Assembly: GCA_024742695.1 (NCBI GenBank)
Contig: JANSXY010000008.1
Location: forward strand, 83,311-147,310
Length of the DNA: 64,000 nt
Source: Paracoccaceae bacterium
GTDB lineage: Bacteria > Pseudomonadota > Alphaproteobacteria > Rhodobacterales > Rhodobacteraceae
Reading direction: 5' to 3'
Part shown: positions 1 to 9,937 of the stretch, in pieces
Layout: the number at the start of each line of letters is the position of its first letter
Position numbering within the stretch: the stretch's first letter is position 1
Notes under the pieces: model-generated
Seen by the model: the letters and a program-made list of their open reading frames with translations, nothing else
The model's database searches: none
Told to the model about the DNA's origin: nothing
Program-made: the position numbers and the translations under genes

Positions 1-153
1 GCGCGTTCGGCCGAAGAGGCCGAGCTTCAGGCCTCGGGCAAGTCGATCCAGGATCTCGCCGCCGAGGCAGAGGCCGAAGCCGAATTCGAGATCGCCGAAC
101 TGTTCGACGAGATCGGCGCCGCCGGCCAGGACGAGGACGGCGAAACCGCCTGA
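1..153 (+). CDS. 3' end of an acidic protein of unknown function (partial)
   Basis: The window opens inside a reading frame that runs 50 codons to a TGA. The visible C-terminus is very rich in Glu and Ala, ends in an Asp/Glu-rich tail, and is probably a charged helix. A strong terminator follows about 25 bases after the stop, so this is the last gene of its transcript. I cannot assign a family from 50 residues. The start and most of the gene lie outside the window. Confidence 0.7.
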   Translation, partial: ARSAEEAELQASGKSIQDLAAEAEAEAEFEIAELFDEIGAAGQDEDGETA

Positions 154-178
154 TCACGGCCGCATGGCAGAACCCGGG

Positions 179-215
179 GGGCCCGCACCGGCGACGGTGC
201 GGGCCCTTTGCGTTT
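179..215 (+). terminator. Rho-independent terminator
   Basis: A perfect 12-bp GC stem (179-190 with 195-206) closes a GCGA tetraloop and is followed by a T-rich run. It ends the transcript of the partial gene and separates it from the TPR gene that begins at 274. Confidence 0.8.
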
Positions 216-273
216 GGCCGGACGCCGAAGCTGCGATAGGCTGATGGCTGCGTGACGGGCGAAGGGGCGCGGA

Positions 274-1554
274 ATGGGCCTGACCGACGGATACGGCAAC
301 GCGATCTCAACCGGCTCGGACGCGGCGCGCGGCCACTACGATCATGGCGTACAGCTGTTCCTTGGCGCCAACCACGGCGCGCTCGAGGCGTTCGAGGCCT
401 GCATCGCCGCCGATCCCGGCTTCGCGCTCGGCCACGCGGCGCTGGCGCGGGCGCTCACCATGGCCGGGCGGATGTCCGAGGCGAAGGCCGCCATCGGCCG
501 GGCCGGGGCGCTGGCCGCGCGGGCCGACAGCCGCGAGCGGGCGCATGTCGGTGCGATCGCGCTCCTGCTCGACGGCAAGCCCGGCAAGGCCCGCGACGCC
601 GTGAAGGCCCATGTCCGCGACCATCCGCGCGACGCGATGGCCGCGCAACTGTGCACCAATGTCTTCGGCCTCATCGGCTTTTCCGGCGAGGTCGGCCGCG
701 AGGCGGCGCTGCTGGCCTTCACCGAGGCGCTGCTGCCGCAGTACGGCGACGATTGGTGGATGATGTCGATGCATGCCCTGTCGCTGTGCGAAACCGGGCA
801 GGTCCGGGCCTCGCTCGACCTGATGGAACGGGCCCTCGCGCTCAACCCGCGCAACGCCAACGGGGCGCATTTCAAGGCCCATGCCCAGTACGAGGCGGGC
901 GATACCGCCGCCGGGCGCCGATACCTCGCAGACTGGATGCGGGACTACGACACGCGCGCCGTTCTGCACGGTCATCTCAACTGGCATCTGGCGCTCTGGG
1001 CCCTGCACGACGGCGACGCCGAGGCGATGTGGGCGGCGGTGGACGGCGGCGTCGGCCCCGGCGCCGCGAGGGGCCTGCCGATCAACGTGCTGACCGACAC
1101 CGCCGCGATCCTTCACCGGGCCGAGATCGCCGGCATCGCCGTCGAACCGCGGCGCTGGCGCGATCTCAGCGACTATGCCGCGCAGTTCTTTCCCGAAACC
1201 GGGCAAAGCTTCGCCGACATGCACGCCGCGCTCAGCCATGCGATGGCCGGCGAGGGCGACCGCCTGGCGCGCATCGCCGAAACCGCGACGGGCTTCGCCG
1301 GCGATCTGGTGCGTCCCGTCGCCCGCGCCTGGGGCGCCATCGCCCGCGGCGACTGGCACGCCGCGCTGGCCGACCTGTCGCGGGTCATGGCAACGGCCGA
1401 ACGTCTGGGCGGCAGCCGGGCGCAGCGCGACCTGATCGAACTGGCCTATGTCAACGCGCTGATGAAACTCGGCCTCGCCGACGAGGCCCGCCGCACCCTG
1501 GCGATCCGGCGCAGCGTTTTGGCGGTGGCGCCGCCGGTGGCCGACCTGCACTGA
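274..1554 (+). CDS. TTC38-like tetratricopeptide repeat protein
   Basis: A 426-residue, helix-rich soluble protein with no signal peptide. The N-terminus has a conserved block with STGSD followed by AARGHYDHGVQ, then degenerate TPR-type helix pairs rich in Ala-Leu and Asp-Pro-Gly turns (for example residues 30-70 and 175-210). The layout matches the bacterial TTC38 family, whose biochemical role is not established. TPR arrays usually bind partner proteins, so a scaffold role is an inference. The ATG follows a GAAGGGGCG ribosome-binding site. The gene stands alone between a terminator and the regulated promoter region of the next gene. Confidence 0.8.
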   Translation: MGLTDGYGNAISTGSDAARGHYDHGVQLFLGANHGALEAFEACIAADPGFALGHAALARALTMAGRMSEAKAAIGRAGALAARADSRERAHVGAIALLLDGKPGKARDAVKAHVRDHPRDAMAAQLCTNVFGLIGFSGEVGREAALLAFTEALLPQYGDDWWMMSMHALSLCETGQVRASLDLMERALALNPRNANGAHFKAHAQYEAGDTAAGRRYLADWMRDYDTRAVLHGHLNWHLALWALHDGDAEAMWAAVDGGVGPGAARGLPINVLTDTAAILHRAEIAGIAVEPRRWRDLSDYAAQFFPETGQSFADMHAALSHAMAGEGDRLARIAETATGFAGDLVRPVARAWGAIARGDWHAALADLSRVMATAERLGGSRAQRDLIELAYVNALMKLGLADEARRTLAIRRSVLAVAPPVADLH

Positions 1555-1702
1555 ACCGGCGGCTTGCCTTCGGGCCACGCCATCGCGCAGCGGCAGGCCC
1601 GCCGCGCGGCGACGGCCGGAATGCCCAGCCTTGCCTTTCCGTCCGGCTTCGCGGCGCCGCCGCTCGCTTTCGTCAAAGTTTAGCTAACATCTTGCGGGTT
1701 TA

Positions 1703-1717
1703 TTAAACCCGTATTAA
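1703..1717. promoter_or_regulatory. CtrA-type box (TTAA-N7-TTAA)
   Basis: Perfect TTAA (1703-1706), seven bases, then TTAA (1714-1717), inside a sharply AT-rich stretch 52 bp upstream of the ATG at 1769. TTAA-N7-TTAA is the known binding motif of the cell-cycle regulator CtrA in alphaproteobacteria. The paralogous downstream gene has the same arrangement. Binding itself is inferred. Confidence 0.55.
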
Positions 1718-1768
1718 TCTTAATGGTTGTATACATCTTAATTAATGTATTGCCACAGGGTGATCCAG

Positions 1769-2665
1769 ATGAACCAGGCCCGATCGACACTCTCCTGTCA
1801 TGAAGTGATGCGGCGCCTATTCCCCGTTCTCGCCGTGTTCCTGATGCTTCCGCTTGCAGCGCAGGCGCAGCAATCCGACAGGGCGTTCCGCCTTTGCGAG
1901 TTGCCCGACGACCTGACCGACCGGCAGCTTGCCGGCATCCGGTCCCGCGCCGATTTCGGCCGCCTGGTCGAATATGCCTCCGAATACTGCCCGGAGGTCG
2001 CGCTGCGCCTGACCGATACGGCCACCGCCTCGATTCCGGCAGCGGCCGCGCCCGCGCCCGAACCGCAGGACGGGGCGCGCAGCTACGGGCTGTGCAACCT
2101 GCCCGCCGATCTGAGCGCCCGCCAGATCGCCAGCATCCGCGCGCGCCAGGATCTTGCCGACCTGCTGACCTACGCGGCGGACAACTGCCCCGAGGTGGCC
2201 CTGTTGCTGACGGAAACCGCGACCGCAACGATCACGACGGCGACGACGGCCCCCGGCACCGGCGGTGACGGCACCGGCGACAGCAGCGGCGGCACCGATG
2301 GCGGCACGGGCGGCGATACCGGGGGCGGCACGGGTGGAGGCACCGGCGGCAGCACGGGCGACAACACCGGGGGCAGCACGGGCGGTACGGGCGGCGGCGG
2401 CACCGGCGGCGGCGACGCCGGCGGCGGCGACACCGGCGGCGGCGATACCGGGGGCGGCGATACCGGCGGTGGTGACACCGGTGGCGGCGATACCGGGGGC
2501 GGCGATACCGGCGGTGGTGACACCGGTGGCGGCGATACCGGTGGCGGCGACACCGGCGGCGGCGATACCGGTGGCGACACCCGCGACAACCGGGGCCTTG
2601 GCAACGGCGACGAACGCGACGGCACCAAGACCGATCCCGACAATCCGGGCCGCGGCAACCGATAG
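1769..2665 (+). CDS. Secreted protein with two Cys-containing repeats and a Gly-Asp-Thr tail (paralog A)
   Basis: About 298 residues. A signal peptide ends in AAQAQ; then come two about 55-residue repeats of the pattern LCxLPxDLxxRQ...R.D...L..YA...CPEVAL.LT.TATA, each with two conserved Cys that could form a disulfide. The last 115 residues are low-complexity Gly-Thr-Asp (GGGDT units), ending in a charged segment. The start at 1769 is chosen because its AGGGTGA ribosome-binding site and spacing are conserved in the paralog at 2916; 1808 is an alternative. I recognise no named family. Secretion and duplication are read from the sequence. A surface, matrix or adhesive role is inference only. 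Confidence 0.75.
   Translation: MNQARSTLSCHEVMRRLFPVLAVFLMLPLAAQAQQSDRAFRLCELPDDLTDRQLAGIRSRADFGRLVEYASEYCPEVALRLTDTATASIPAAAAPAPEPQDGARSYGLCNLPADLSARQIASIRARQDLADLLTYAADNCPEVALLLTETATATITTATTAPGTGGDGTGDSSGGTDGGTGGDTGGGTGGGTGGSTGDNTGGSTGGTGGGGTGGGDAGGGDTGGGDTGGGDTGGGDTGGGDTGGGDTGGGDTGGGDTGGGDTGGGDTGGDTRDNRGLGNGDERDGTKTDPDNPGRGNR
2438..2527 (+). repeat. Exact 45-bp tandem duplication within a 15-bp minisatellite
   Basis: The tail of paralog A is built of 15-bp units coding GGGDT. Within it a 45-bp block of three units (2438-2482) is repeated exactly at 2483-2527, including its synonymous codon choices. This points to recent in-frame expansion by slippage or unequal recombination. Length changes in steps of 15 bp would keep the frame. 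Confidence 0.85.
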
Positions 2666-2720
2666 GCATCTTCGCGTGGGCCGCGCCCACCGACAAAACC
2701 GTCGCCGCGCGGATGAACAA

Positions 2721-2757
2721 GGCGCCCCGCCCCCGCGGCCGGGGCGCCGGCTTTTCG
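2721..2757 (+). terminator. Rho-independent terminator after paralog A
   Basis: A 9-bp perfect GC stem (2721-2729 with 2740-2748) followed by GGCTTTTCG. It separates the two paralogs, so each probably has its own transcript and promoter. Confidence 0.7.
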
Positions 2758-2866
2758 TCGACGAACCGGCCTGCGGCCCGGGTCGCATTGCAAACCCGCC
2801 ACAGGCGTCGCGAGATCGCTAAGGTTTTAGGGGTCTTGTTGCCAGATTCCCAAGTTCTGATTAATA

Positions 2867-2881
2867 CTAACGTCTAGTTAA
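2867..2881. promoter_or_regulatory. CtrA-type box, one mismatch (CTAA-N7-TTAA)
   Basis: CTAA (2867-2870), seven bases, TTAA (2878-2881) in an AT-rich pocket 34 bp before the ATG at 2916. It matches the CtrA motif at 7 of 8 fixed positions and mirrors the perfect box before the first paralog. Recurrence at both genes makes chance less likely. Confidence 0.5.
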
Positions 2882-2915
2882 ATACTTTTGGCTAAGTGAC
2901 TCCAGGGTGACCCAA

Positions 2916-4037
2916 ATGGTGCGTATCGGTTACTTCGCCCTTCGGCGGGCGAACCAATGGCAGGGTGTATCGGCCCTCGCCCTCGCTCTCCTCATCGCTC
3001 CGGCATCGGCACAGGCGCAACAGGGCACGCGGTCCTACGGCCTGTGCGACCTGCCCGCCGATCTGTCGGCACGGCAGATCGCGCGGATCCAGGACCGTGC
3101 GGATTTCGGCCAGTTGCTCGAATACGCCGCCGAGTTCTGCCCGGAAGTCGGCCTGCGCCTGTCCGAAGGCGCGACCGCCTCGATCCCGGCGGATCCGACG
3201 GCGCCAGAGGCGACGGCCCCCCGGGGCGACGGGGATGCGCGCGCCTACGGGCTGTGCAGCCTGCCGGAAGATCTGTCCACCCGGCAGATCATCCAGATCC
3301 AGGCCCGCCCGGATTTCGGCGAGTTGCTGACCTATGCCGCCGAGAATTGCCCCGAGATCGCGCTGCTTCTGACCGACACGCCGACAGCGACCACGGCTGG
3401 CGCGGTCAACGTCGGCGGCGATAACAGCGAAGGCGGCGCCAATGCCGGCGGGACCGGCAGCAATGGCGAGGGCGGCGGCGGATCGGGCGGAACCGGCGGC
3501 GGCGGCTCCGGCGGCAACACCGGCGGCGGCGGCAGCGGCAGTTCGGGTTCCGGCGGGTCGGGTAGCGGCTCCGGCGGGTCGGGCAGCGGCGGTTCCGGCA
3601 GCGGCGGCGGCAGCGGCGGCGGATCGGGCGGCGGCAGCGGCGGCACCGGGTCCGGTGGCGGATCGGGCGATGGCGGCGGGTCCGGCGGCGGCTGCGGCGG
3701 CGGGTCCGGCGATGGTGGCTCCGGCGACGGCAGCGGCGGTGGATCGGGCGATTCCGGCGGTTCGGGTACCGGCGGCGGCGCCGGTGGCAGCGACGGCAGC
3801 GGCGGCGGCGGATCGTCCGGCAGTGGCGGCGGCACCAGCGGCGGTGAAACGGGCGGCGGCAGTGGCAGCGGCGCCGCGGGCGGCAGCGGTGGCAACGGTT
3901 CCGGCACCGGCGGCGGCGGCGAGGGCAACGATGGCGGCAGCGGCGGCGGCGATGGCGACGGCGCAGGCGGTTCGGGTGCCGGTGGTGCCGGCGCGGGCGG
4001 CGCGGGCGGCGGCGGCGGTGGTGGCGCCGGCGGCTAG
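2916..4037 (+). CDS. Secreted protein with two Cys-containing repeats and a Gly-Ser tail (paralog B)
   Basis: About 373 residues. A signal peptide ends near PASAQAQ, then come two repeats clearly homologous to those of the upstream paralog (SYGLCDLPADLSARQIA and AYGLCSLPEDLSTRQII blocks, each closing with CPE). A 210-residue tail is almost purely Gly, Ser, Thr and Asn with scattered Asp/Glu. One unpaired Cys (residue 260) sits inside the tail. The ATG at 2916 is preferred over the in-frame GTG at 2907 because the GTG overlaps the conserved AGGGTGA ribosome-binding site. Tandem duplication with divergent tails suggests related but separate products. Function unknown; an extracellular structural role is possible. 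Confidence 0.75.
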   Translation: MVRIGYFALRRANQWQGVSALALALLIAPASAQAQQGTRSYGLCDLPADLSARQIARIQDRADFGQLLEYAAEFCPEVGLRLSEGATASIPADPTAPEATAPRGDGDARAYGLCSLPEDLSTRQIIQIQARPDFGELLTYAAENCPEIALLLTDTPTATTAGAVNVGGDNSEGGANAGGTGSNGEGGGGSGGTGGGGSGGNTGGGGSGSSGSGGSGSGSGGSGSGGSGSGGGSGGGSGGGSGGTGSGGGSGDGGGSGGGCGGGSGDGGSGDGSGGGSGDSGGSGTGGGAGGSDGSGGGGSSGSGGGTSGGETGGGSGSGAAGGSGGNGSGTGGGGEGNDGGSGGGDGDGAGGSGAGGAGAGGAGGGGGGGAGG

Positions 4038-4085
4038 GCTCGCACCCCGATCGCCGGGTCCGACGCGGCGAAGGCCAAAACGAAC

Positions 4086-4119
4086 GGGGCCGCACCCATG
4101 GTGCGGCCCCTTCCGTTTC
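4086..4119. terminator. Bidirectional terminator between paralog B and tig
   Basis: A 10-bp GC stem (4086-4095 with 4101-4110) is flanked by T-rich sequence on the plus-strand side and by A-rich sequence (T-rich on the minus strand) on the other. It can therefore stop both the Gly-rich gene and the convergent trigger factor gene. Confidence 0.7.
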
Positions 4120-4144
4120 CCCGGCAGGCTGCGCGGCGGGCGGA

Positions 4145-5479
4145 TCAGGCCTCGTCGAGCGCCTCGATCGCCTTCTGCAGCTCGTCCTTGCCGACTTCCT
4201 TCTCGGTCACGCTGGCGCCGGCAACGATGTGATCCACGACCTTGTCCTCGAAGATCGGCGCGCGCAGCTGCTGCTGCATCTGCTGGTTCTTCTGAACGAA
4301 CTCGAAGAACGCGCGCTCCTGCCCCGGATACTGGCGGGCCTGCGCCAGCACCGCCTGGGTCATCTCGGCATCGCTGACCTCGATCTCCTGCTTGCGGCCG
4401 ATCTCGGCCAGAAGCAGGCCCAGCCGCACGCGGCGTTCGGCAAGCTTCACATGCTCCTCGGTCGGCTCGATCGCGCCGTGGTCATGGCCCTGCACCTCCG
4501 GGTGCTCCTCGTGCCACAGCTGGTGCGCGATCTGCCCGGCCTCGGCCTCGACAAGGCTGGGCGGCAGGTCGAACTTCACCATCTCGTCCAGCCGGTCGAG
4601 AAGCGCGCGCTTCATCACCGCGCGGGCGGCGCCGGTGTATTCGGCTTCCAGCCGCTCGACCACCTGCGCCTTCAGCGCGGCAAGATCGTCGGCGCCGAAC
4701 TGCTTGGCCAGCGCGTCGTCGATCTCGGCGGGCTTGGGTTCCTTCACCGCCTTGACGGTGCAGGAGAACACCGCGTCCTTGCCGGCCAGGTTCTGCGCGC
4801 CGTAATCGGCCGGGAACGAAACCTCGACCTCGACCTCGTCGCCCGCCTTCGCGCCGACCAGCTGGTCCTCGAACCCGGGAATGAAGCTGCCCGAGCCCAG
4901 CACCAGAGGATAGTCCTCGGCCGCGCCGCCCTCGAATTCCTCGCCGTCGACCCGGCCGACGAAATCGATCACGACCTGGTCGCCGTCCTTGGCCTTCGAC
5001 CCCTTGCGCCGGTCGGCGAAGTTCTGCGCCGACTGGGCGAGGTTCTGCAGCGCCTCGTCCACGGCCGCGTCATCGGCCTTGACCACCAGCTTCTCCAGGC
5101 TGATCCCGGAGGCGTCGAACTCGGGGATCTCGGGCAGCGCCTCGTAGCTCATCTCGACGACGACGTCTTGCCCCTCGGACCAGGTCTCGCCGTTCTGCAT
5201 CTCGATCTTGGGCTGCATCGCCGGGCGATCGCCGGTTTCCTCGAAATGGCCCTGCATCGCGCCGTCGACGGCTTCCTGCATCGCGTCGCCCAGCAGCCGC
5301 TGGCCGAACTGCTTGCGCAACAGCGCCATCGGCACCTTGCCCTTGCGGAACCCCTTCATCTCGATCTCCGGCTGCGCCTCGCGCAGCTTCTCGGTGACCT
5401 TGGCCTCCAGCTCCGCCGCCGCCACGGTGATGGTGTAGCTGCGCTTCAGACCGTCCTTCAGGGTCTCGGTGACCTGCAT
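4145..5479 (-). CDS. tig: Trigger factor, ribosome-associated chaperone / prolyl isomerase
   Basis: 444 residues, the usual length. It binds the ribosome exit tunnel and assists folding of nascent chains. The ribosome-binding domain carries the signature GFRKGKVP at about residues 43-50. An FKBP-type prolyl isomerase domain follows at about 160-245 ([16 protein letters not shown], then PGFEDQLVG), and then the long helical C-terminal chaperone domain. The start MQVTETLK is typical of the family. The reading frame stays open upstream only because it runs through the tRNA gene, so the longer version is rejected. It lies 20 bases downstream of tRNA-Leu on the same strand and could be co-transcribed with it. 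Confidence 0.97.
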   Translation of the reverse strand: MQVTETLKDGLKRSYTITVAAAELEAKVTEKLREAQPEIEMKGFRKGKVPMALLRKQFGQRLLGDAMQEAVDGAMQGHFEETGDRPAMQPKIEMQNGETWSEGQDVVVEMSYEALPEIPEFDASGISLEKLVVKADDAAVDEALQNLAQSAQNFADRRKGSKAKDGDQVVIDFVGRVDGEEFEGGAAEDYPLVLGSGSFIPGFEDQLVGAKAGDEVEVEVSFPADYGAQNLAGKDAVFSCTVKAVKEPKPAEIDDALAKQFGADDLAALKAQVVERLEAEYTGAARAVMKRALLDRLDEMVKFDLPPSLVEAEAGQIAHQLWHEEHPEVQGHDHGAIEPTEEHVKLAERRVRLGLLLAEIGRKQEIEVSDAEMTQAVLAQARQYPGQERAFFEFVQKNQQMQQQLRAPIFEDKVVDHIVAGASVTEKEVGKDELQKAIEALDEA

Positions 5480-5499
5480 TCCTTCGTCCTTCTTTCCCT

Positions 5500-5584
5500 T
5501 GGTGCGGGTGGAGGGACTTGAACCCCCACGCCGACAGGCGCCAGAACCTAAATCTGGTGCGTCTACCAGTTCCGCCACACCCGC
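5500..5584 (-). tRNA. tRNA-Leu, anticodon TAG
   Basis: 85 nt including an encoded CCA (5500-5502). The 7-bp acceptor stem pairs 5578-5584 with 5504-5510. The anticodon stem CCAGA/TCTGG holds loop TTTAGGT, giving anticodon TAG, which reads CUN leucine codons. The long variable arm expected for tRNA-Leu (stem GCC..GGC) and the GGTTCAAGTCC T-loop are present. Confidence 0.97.
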
Positions 5585-5747
5585 AATGCCCGGGGGCGGC
5601 CCGCGCGCCGCGGCCGCCCCCAAATCCGCGCCCTTCTAGCAAGAAGCGTTACCGGTGGCGAGAGGAAAAAGCGGCCCCGCCGCCGCATCCCGGCCACCGT
5701 CCGGGCCGGATGGTGACATGGCCGCCCCGCCCCGCCGCTTCGGGTTT

Positions 5748-6257
5748 TCACGGCGTGTCGTCACGGCGCGGGAACGGCACGATCCGGTCGTCGTCGCCGG
5801 GCGTTTCCGCGGGGCTTTCGGCTGGCCGCACCGCGGGCGCGGCATCCAGCGCCCGATCTCCGCGCAGCACGTTGCCCTTGGCATCGACCACGAGCGAAAC
5901 GACCGGTCCGACCACGATGACATGCCCGTCCGGGCTGATCGTCACGCTGGTCTCGCCATGTGCCAGCTGCGCGCCCCGTCGCCCCGGCCGCTCCTGAAAC
6001 AACGTGTCGTCGCCGCGCACCAGGACCCGACCGTCGGGAAAGACCGAAAGTCTCGGCCCGCCCGGCCCGGCCGCGACCGACAGGATATCGCGGCCAAGAA
6101 CCAGGCTGACGGTGAGCGTAGCGTCGCCCTCGCCCGCGACGGTCAGCACCGGATCGGTCGATCCGGCCGCCTGCGCCGGGAACCGGACCAGGTGGACGCC
6201 ATCGGATTCCGAAACATCGGGAGGCGCCGAAAGGCGCAATTCGCACCAGGTGAACAT
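5748..6257 (-). CDS. Hypothetical protein, predicted soluble, beta-rich
   Basis: 169 residues, no signal peptide and no obvious membrane segment. The body alternates short beta-type stretches with turns of the form SPDG/FPDGRV (for example VFPDGRVLVRGDD and ISPDGHVIVVG). This resembles a repeated DG-turn beta fold, and the C-terminus is a Pro/Asp/Arg-rich tail. The frame shows the strong GC3 bias of real genes here and has a clean ATG. It lies between tRNA-Leu and the nnr gene on the same strand. I do not recognise the family. Confidence 0.6.
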   Translation of the reverse strand: MFTWCELRLSAPPDVSESDGVHLVRFPAQAAGSTDPVLTVAGEGDATLTVSLVLGRDILSVAAGPGGPRLSVFPDGRVLVRGDDTLFQERPGRRGAQLAHGETSVTISPDGHVIVVGPVVSLVVDAKGNVLRGDRALDAAPAVRPAESPAETPGDDDRIVPFPRRDDTP

Positions 6258-6364
6258 GTCGGCCCCGCACCGTGAACCCCGGCGCCATGCAAGCCGGCGG
6301 CGGGCGGCCTGTCGACCGCGACCATCTCAAAGAGAGGCCGCGCAGCCTTTTGCGGCGGCCCGGC

Positions 6365-7873
6365 TCAGCCGAGGCCGGCCAGCACCCCAGGCAACGCCTC
6401 GGGCAGGTCTTCGGCGATCAGGCCCGGACCGAAGGCGCGGGCCGCCTCGACATGCAGCCAGGCGGCGGTCGCGGCGGCCGCCAGCGGCGCCGCGCCGCGC
6501 GCCAGAAGCCCGCCGATCAGGCCCGCCAGCACGTCGCCGGCGCCCGCGGTCGCCAGCCACGGCGCCGCCCGCCCGTAGGCCGCGCCCTGGATCAGCGCCA
6601 TGCCCTCGGGCGCGGCGATCACCGTGTCGGCCCCCTTCAGAAGCACCACGCAGCCCGCCCGCGCCGCCGCCGCGCGCACCGCGTCCAGCCGCGAATAGGC
6701 CGGCCCGGCCGCCGCCGGCGCGTTCAGCCGCTCCGCGAGATCGGGAAACAGCCGCGCGAATTCGCCGTCATGCGGGGTCATCACGCAGCCCGGATGCAGC
6801 TGGCCGAACAGAAGGTCGGTATCGCCCTGCCAGGCGGTCAGCGCATCGGCATCCAGCACCGCCGCCCGCCCCGAGGCCAGGACCGCCGGCACCATCTCCT
6901 GCGCCCGTGGCAGGCCAAGGCCCGGCCCCAGCGTGACCGAGGTGATCCGCTCGTCGCGCAGCATGCCGCGCAGGGTGTAGCTGTCGGGCACCGCCGCCAG
7001 CATGATCGCGTCCAGCCGAGCGGCATTCTCGGCCATCGCCGGCGGCGGCGCGACCACGGTCACCAGCCCCGCCCCGACCCGCAGCGCCGCCCGGGCGGCC
7101 AGCCGCGCCGCCCCGCCCTTGCCCGGCCCGCCGGCCAGCACCAGCGCATGGCCATGCGCGTACTTGTGCGCGGTGCGCGCCTTGTCCAGCGCGAACAACG
7201 GCGCTTCGGCCAGCCGCGCCGGATGGCCTTCGGCGGCAGCCGAAAGCCCGATGTCGGCCACCGCCAGCGCGCCGCAATGGTCCGGCCCCGCTGCCAGGTA
7301 GTGCCCCGCCTTCGGCCGGTGGAAACTGACCGTCAGATCCGCGCGGACTGCCGCGCCCAGCACCCGGCCGCTGTCCGAACACAGGCCCGATGGCAGATCG
7401 ACCGCAACGACCTTCCCGCCCGGCGCGGCGGCCAGGCCCGGCAGATCGGCCAGCGCCCCGTCGAGCGGCCGCGCCAGCCCGGTGCCGAACACCGCGTCGA
7501 TCACCAGGTCCGCAGGCCCGGCCGCGCCCGCCTCCGCCAGTGGCCGAACCCGGCCGCGCGCGGCCCAGTCCGCGGCGGCGCGGGCGGCGTCGGGCGGCGG
7601 CGCGCCACCGGCCGGCATCGCGAAAACCTCGACCGTCCAGCCCCGATCGACCAGCGCCGACGCGGCGACATAGCCGTCGCCGCCGTTGTTGCCCGGCCCC
7701 GCCAGCACCACCGCGCGGCCCGGCGTCGCGCCGAGATCGGGCCAGTATTTCAGCGCCGCGGCCACCACCGCATGGCCGGCGCGCTCCATCAGTTCCCAGC
7801 CCGTCGCCCGGCCCGATCCGATCGCCGCCGCCTCGATGCCGCGCATTTGGGCAGATGTCAGGACTTCGGTCAA
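6365..7873 (-). CDS. nnr: Bifunctional NAD(P)H-hydrate epimerase / ADP-dependent NAD(P)H-hydrate dehydratase
   Basis: About 502 residues. It repairs damaged NADH and NADPH hydrates. The N-terminal YjeF_N epimerase domain has AGPGNNGGDGYVAA and VAVDLPSGL. The C-terminal kinase-like dehydratase has the KYAHGHALVLAGG block, VLDADALTAW, MTPHDGEFARLF, VLLKGADTVIA and the nucleotide-binding TAGAGDVLAGLI. The start is taken as TTG at 7873 because GGAGAAGG sits at the right distance. An ATG at 7915 is the alternative and would abut the NtrC-like site. The open frame continues antisense through glnB, but that extension is spurious. The gene is divergent from glnB. Confidence 0.93.
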   Translation of the reverse strand: MTEVLTSAQMRGIEAAAIGSGRATGWELMERAGHAVVAAALKYWPDLGATPGRAVVLAGPGNNGGDGYVAASALVDRGWTVEVFAMPAGGAPPPDAARAAADWAARGRVRPLAEAGAAGPADLVIDAVFGTGLARPLDGALADLPGLAAAPGGKVVAVDLPSGLCSDSGRVLGAAVRADLTVSFHRPKAGHYLAAGPDHCGALAVADIGLSAAAEGHPARLAEAPLFALDKARTAHKYAHGHALVLAGGPGKGGAARLAARAALRVGAGLVTVVAPPPAMAENAARLDAIMLAAVPDSYTLRGMLRDERITSVTLGPGLGLPRAQEMVPAVLASGRAAVLDADALTAWQGDTDLLFGQLHPGCVMTPHDGEFARLFPDLAERLNAPAAAGPAYSRLDAVRAAAARAGCVVLLKGADTVIAAPEGMALIQGAAYGRAAPWLATAGAGDVLAGLIGGLLARGAAPLAAAATAAWLHVEAARAFGPGLIAEDLPEALPGVLAGLG

Positions 7874-7917
7874 AATGCCTTCTCCGTGTTCACAAGCCGC
7901 CGATTTGAGCAGCATCT

Positions 7918-7934
7918 TGCATAATTTTTGTGCA
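7918..7934. promoter_or_regulatory. NtrC-like binding site upstream of glnB
   Basis: TGCAT-N7-GTGCA with an all-AT centre (AATTTTT). It matches the enterobacterial NtrC dyad TGCAC-N7-GTGCA at 9 of 10 fixed bases. It is 111 bp before the glnB start and just upstream of nnr. I see no convincing sigma-54 -24/-12 element; in Rhodobacter NtrC is known to act with the housekeeping sigma factor. Confidence 0.5.
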
Positions 7935-8024
7935 GCACGTCGTGAATCCCCAAGGCGGGCAGCGCCTCGCCAGCCTGTCACATTGTCCGCCCCCGGCAAA
8001 GGCAGCAGAACCGCCGATGAGTGA

Positions 8025-8384
<360 letters not shown>

Positions 8385-8457
8385 CACGACACCCGGGGTG
8401 CCGGCCCTGCCGCACGCCCCGCGACCGCAAAGCTCTGACAGAAGGGAAGTGGTTCAC

Positions 8458-9864
<1,407 letters not shown>

Positions 9865-9887
9865 GACCGCGGCGAAGCGATACGGGA

Positions 9888-9911
9888 ACGGGCGCCTTCG
9901 GGCGCCCGTTT
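9888..9911 (+). terminator. Rho-independent terminator of glnBA
   Basis: Perfect 9-bp stem (9888-9896 with 9901-9909) closed by a TTCG tetraloop and followed by a short T run, 23 bases after the glnA stop. Confidence 0.85.
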
Positions 9912-9937
9912 CGCATGGCGGCCCGCCGCCGCTGCGG

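Noticed and set aside
307..1578. Long minus-strand frame opposite the TPR gene (and the plus-strand frame 252-1706)
   Set aside because: Shadow frames typical of high-GC coding DNA: Arg/Pro/Gly-rich with no family features and no ribosome-binding site.
3332..3928. Proline-rich minus-strand frame of 198 codons
   Set aside because: It is the antisense of the Gly-Ser tail; GGC/TCC codons read backwards give Pro.
2438..4034. Short regular repeats that could suggest a CRISPR or satellite
   Set aside because: The repeats are in-frame Gly-rich coding sequence with no spacers.
5480..5623. N-terminal extension of trigger factor
   Set aside because: The extension is translated tRNA-Leu sequence; the family start is MQVTET at 5479.
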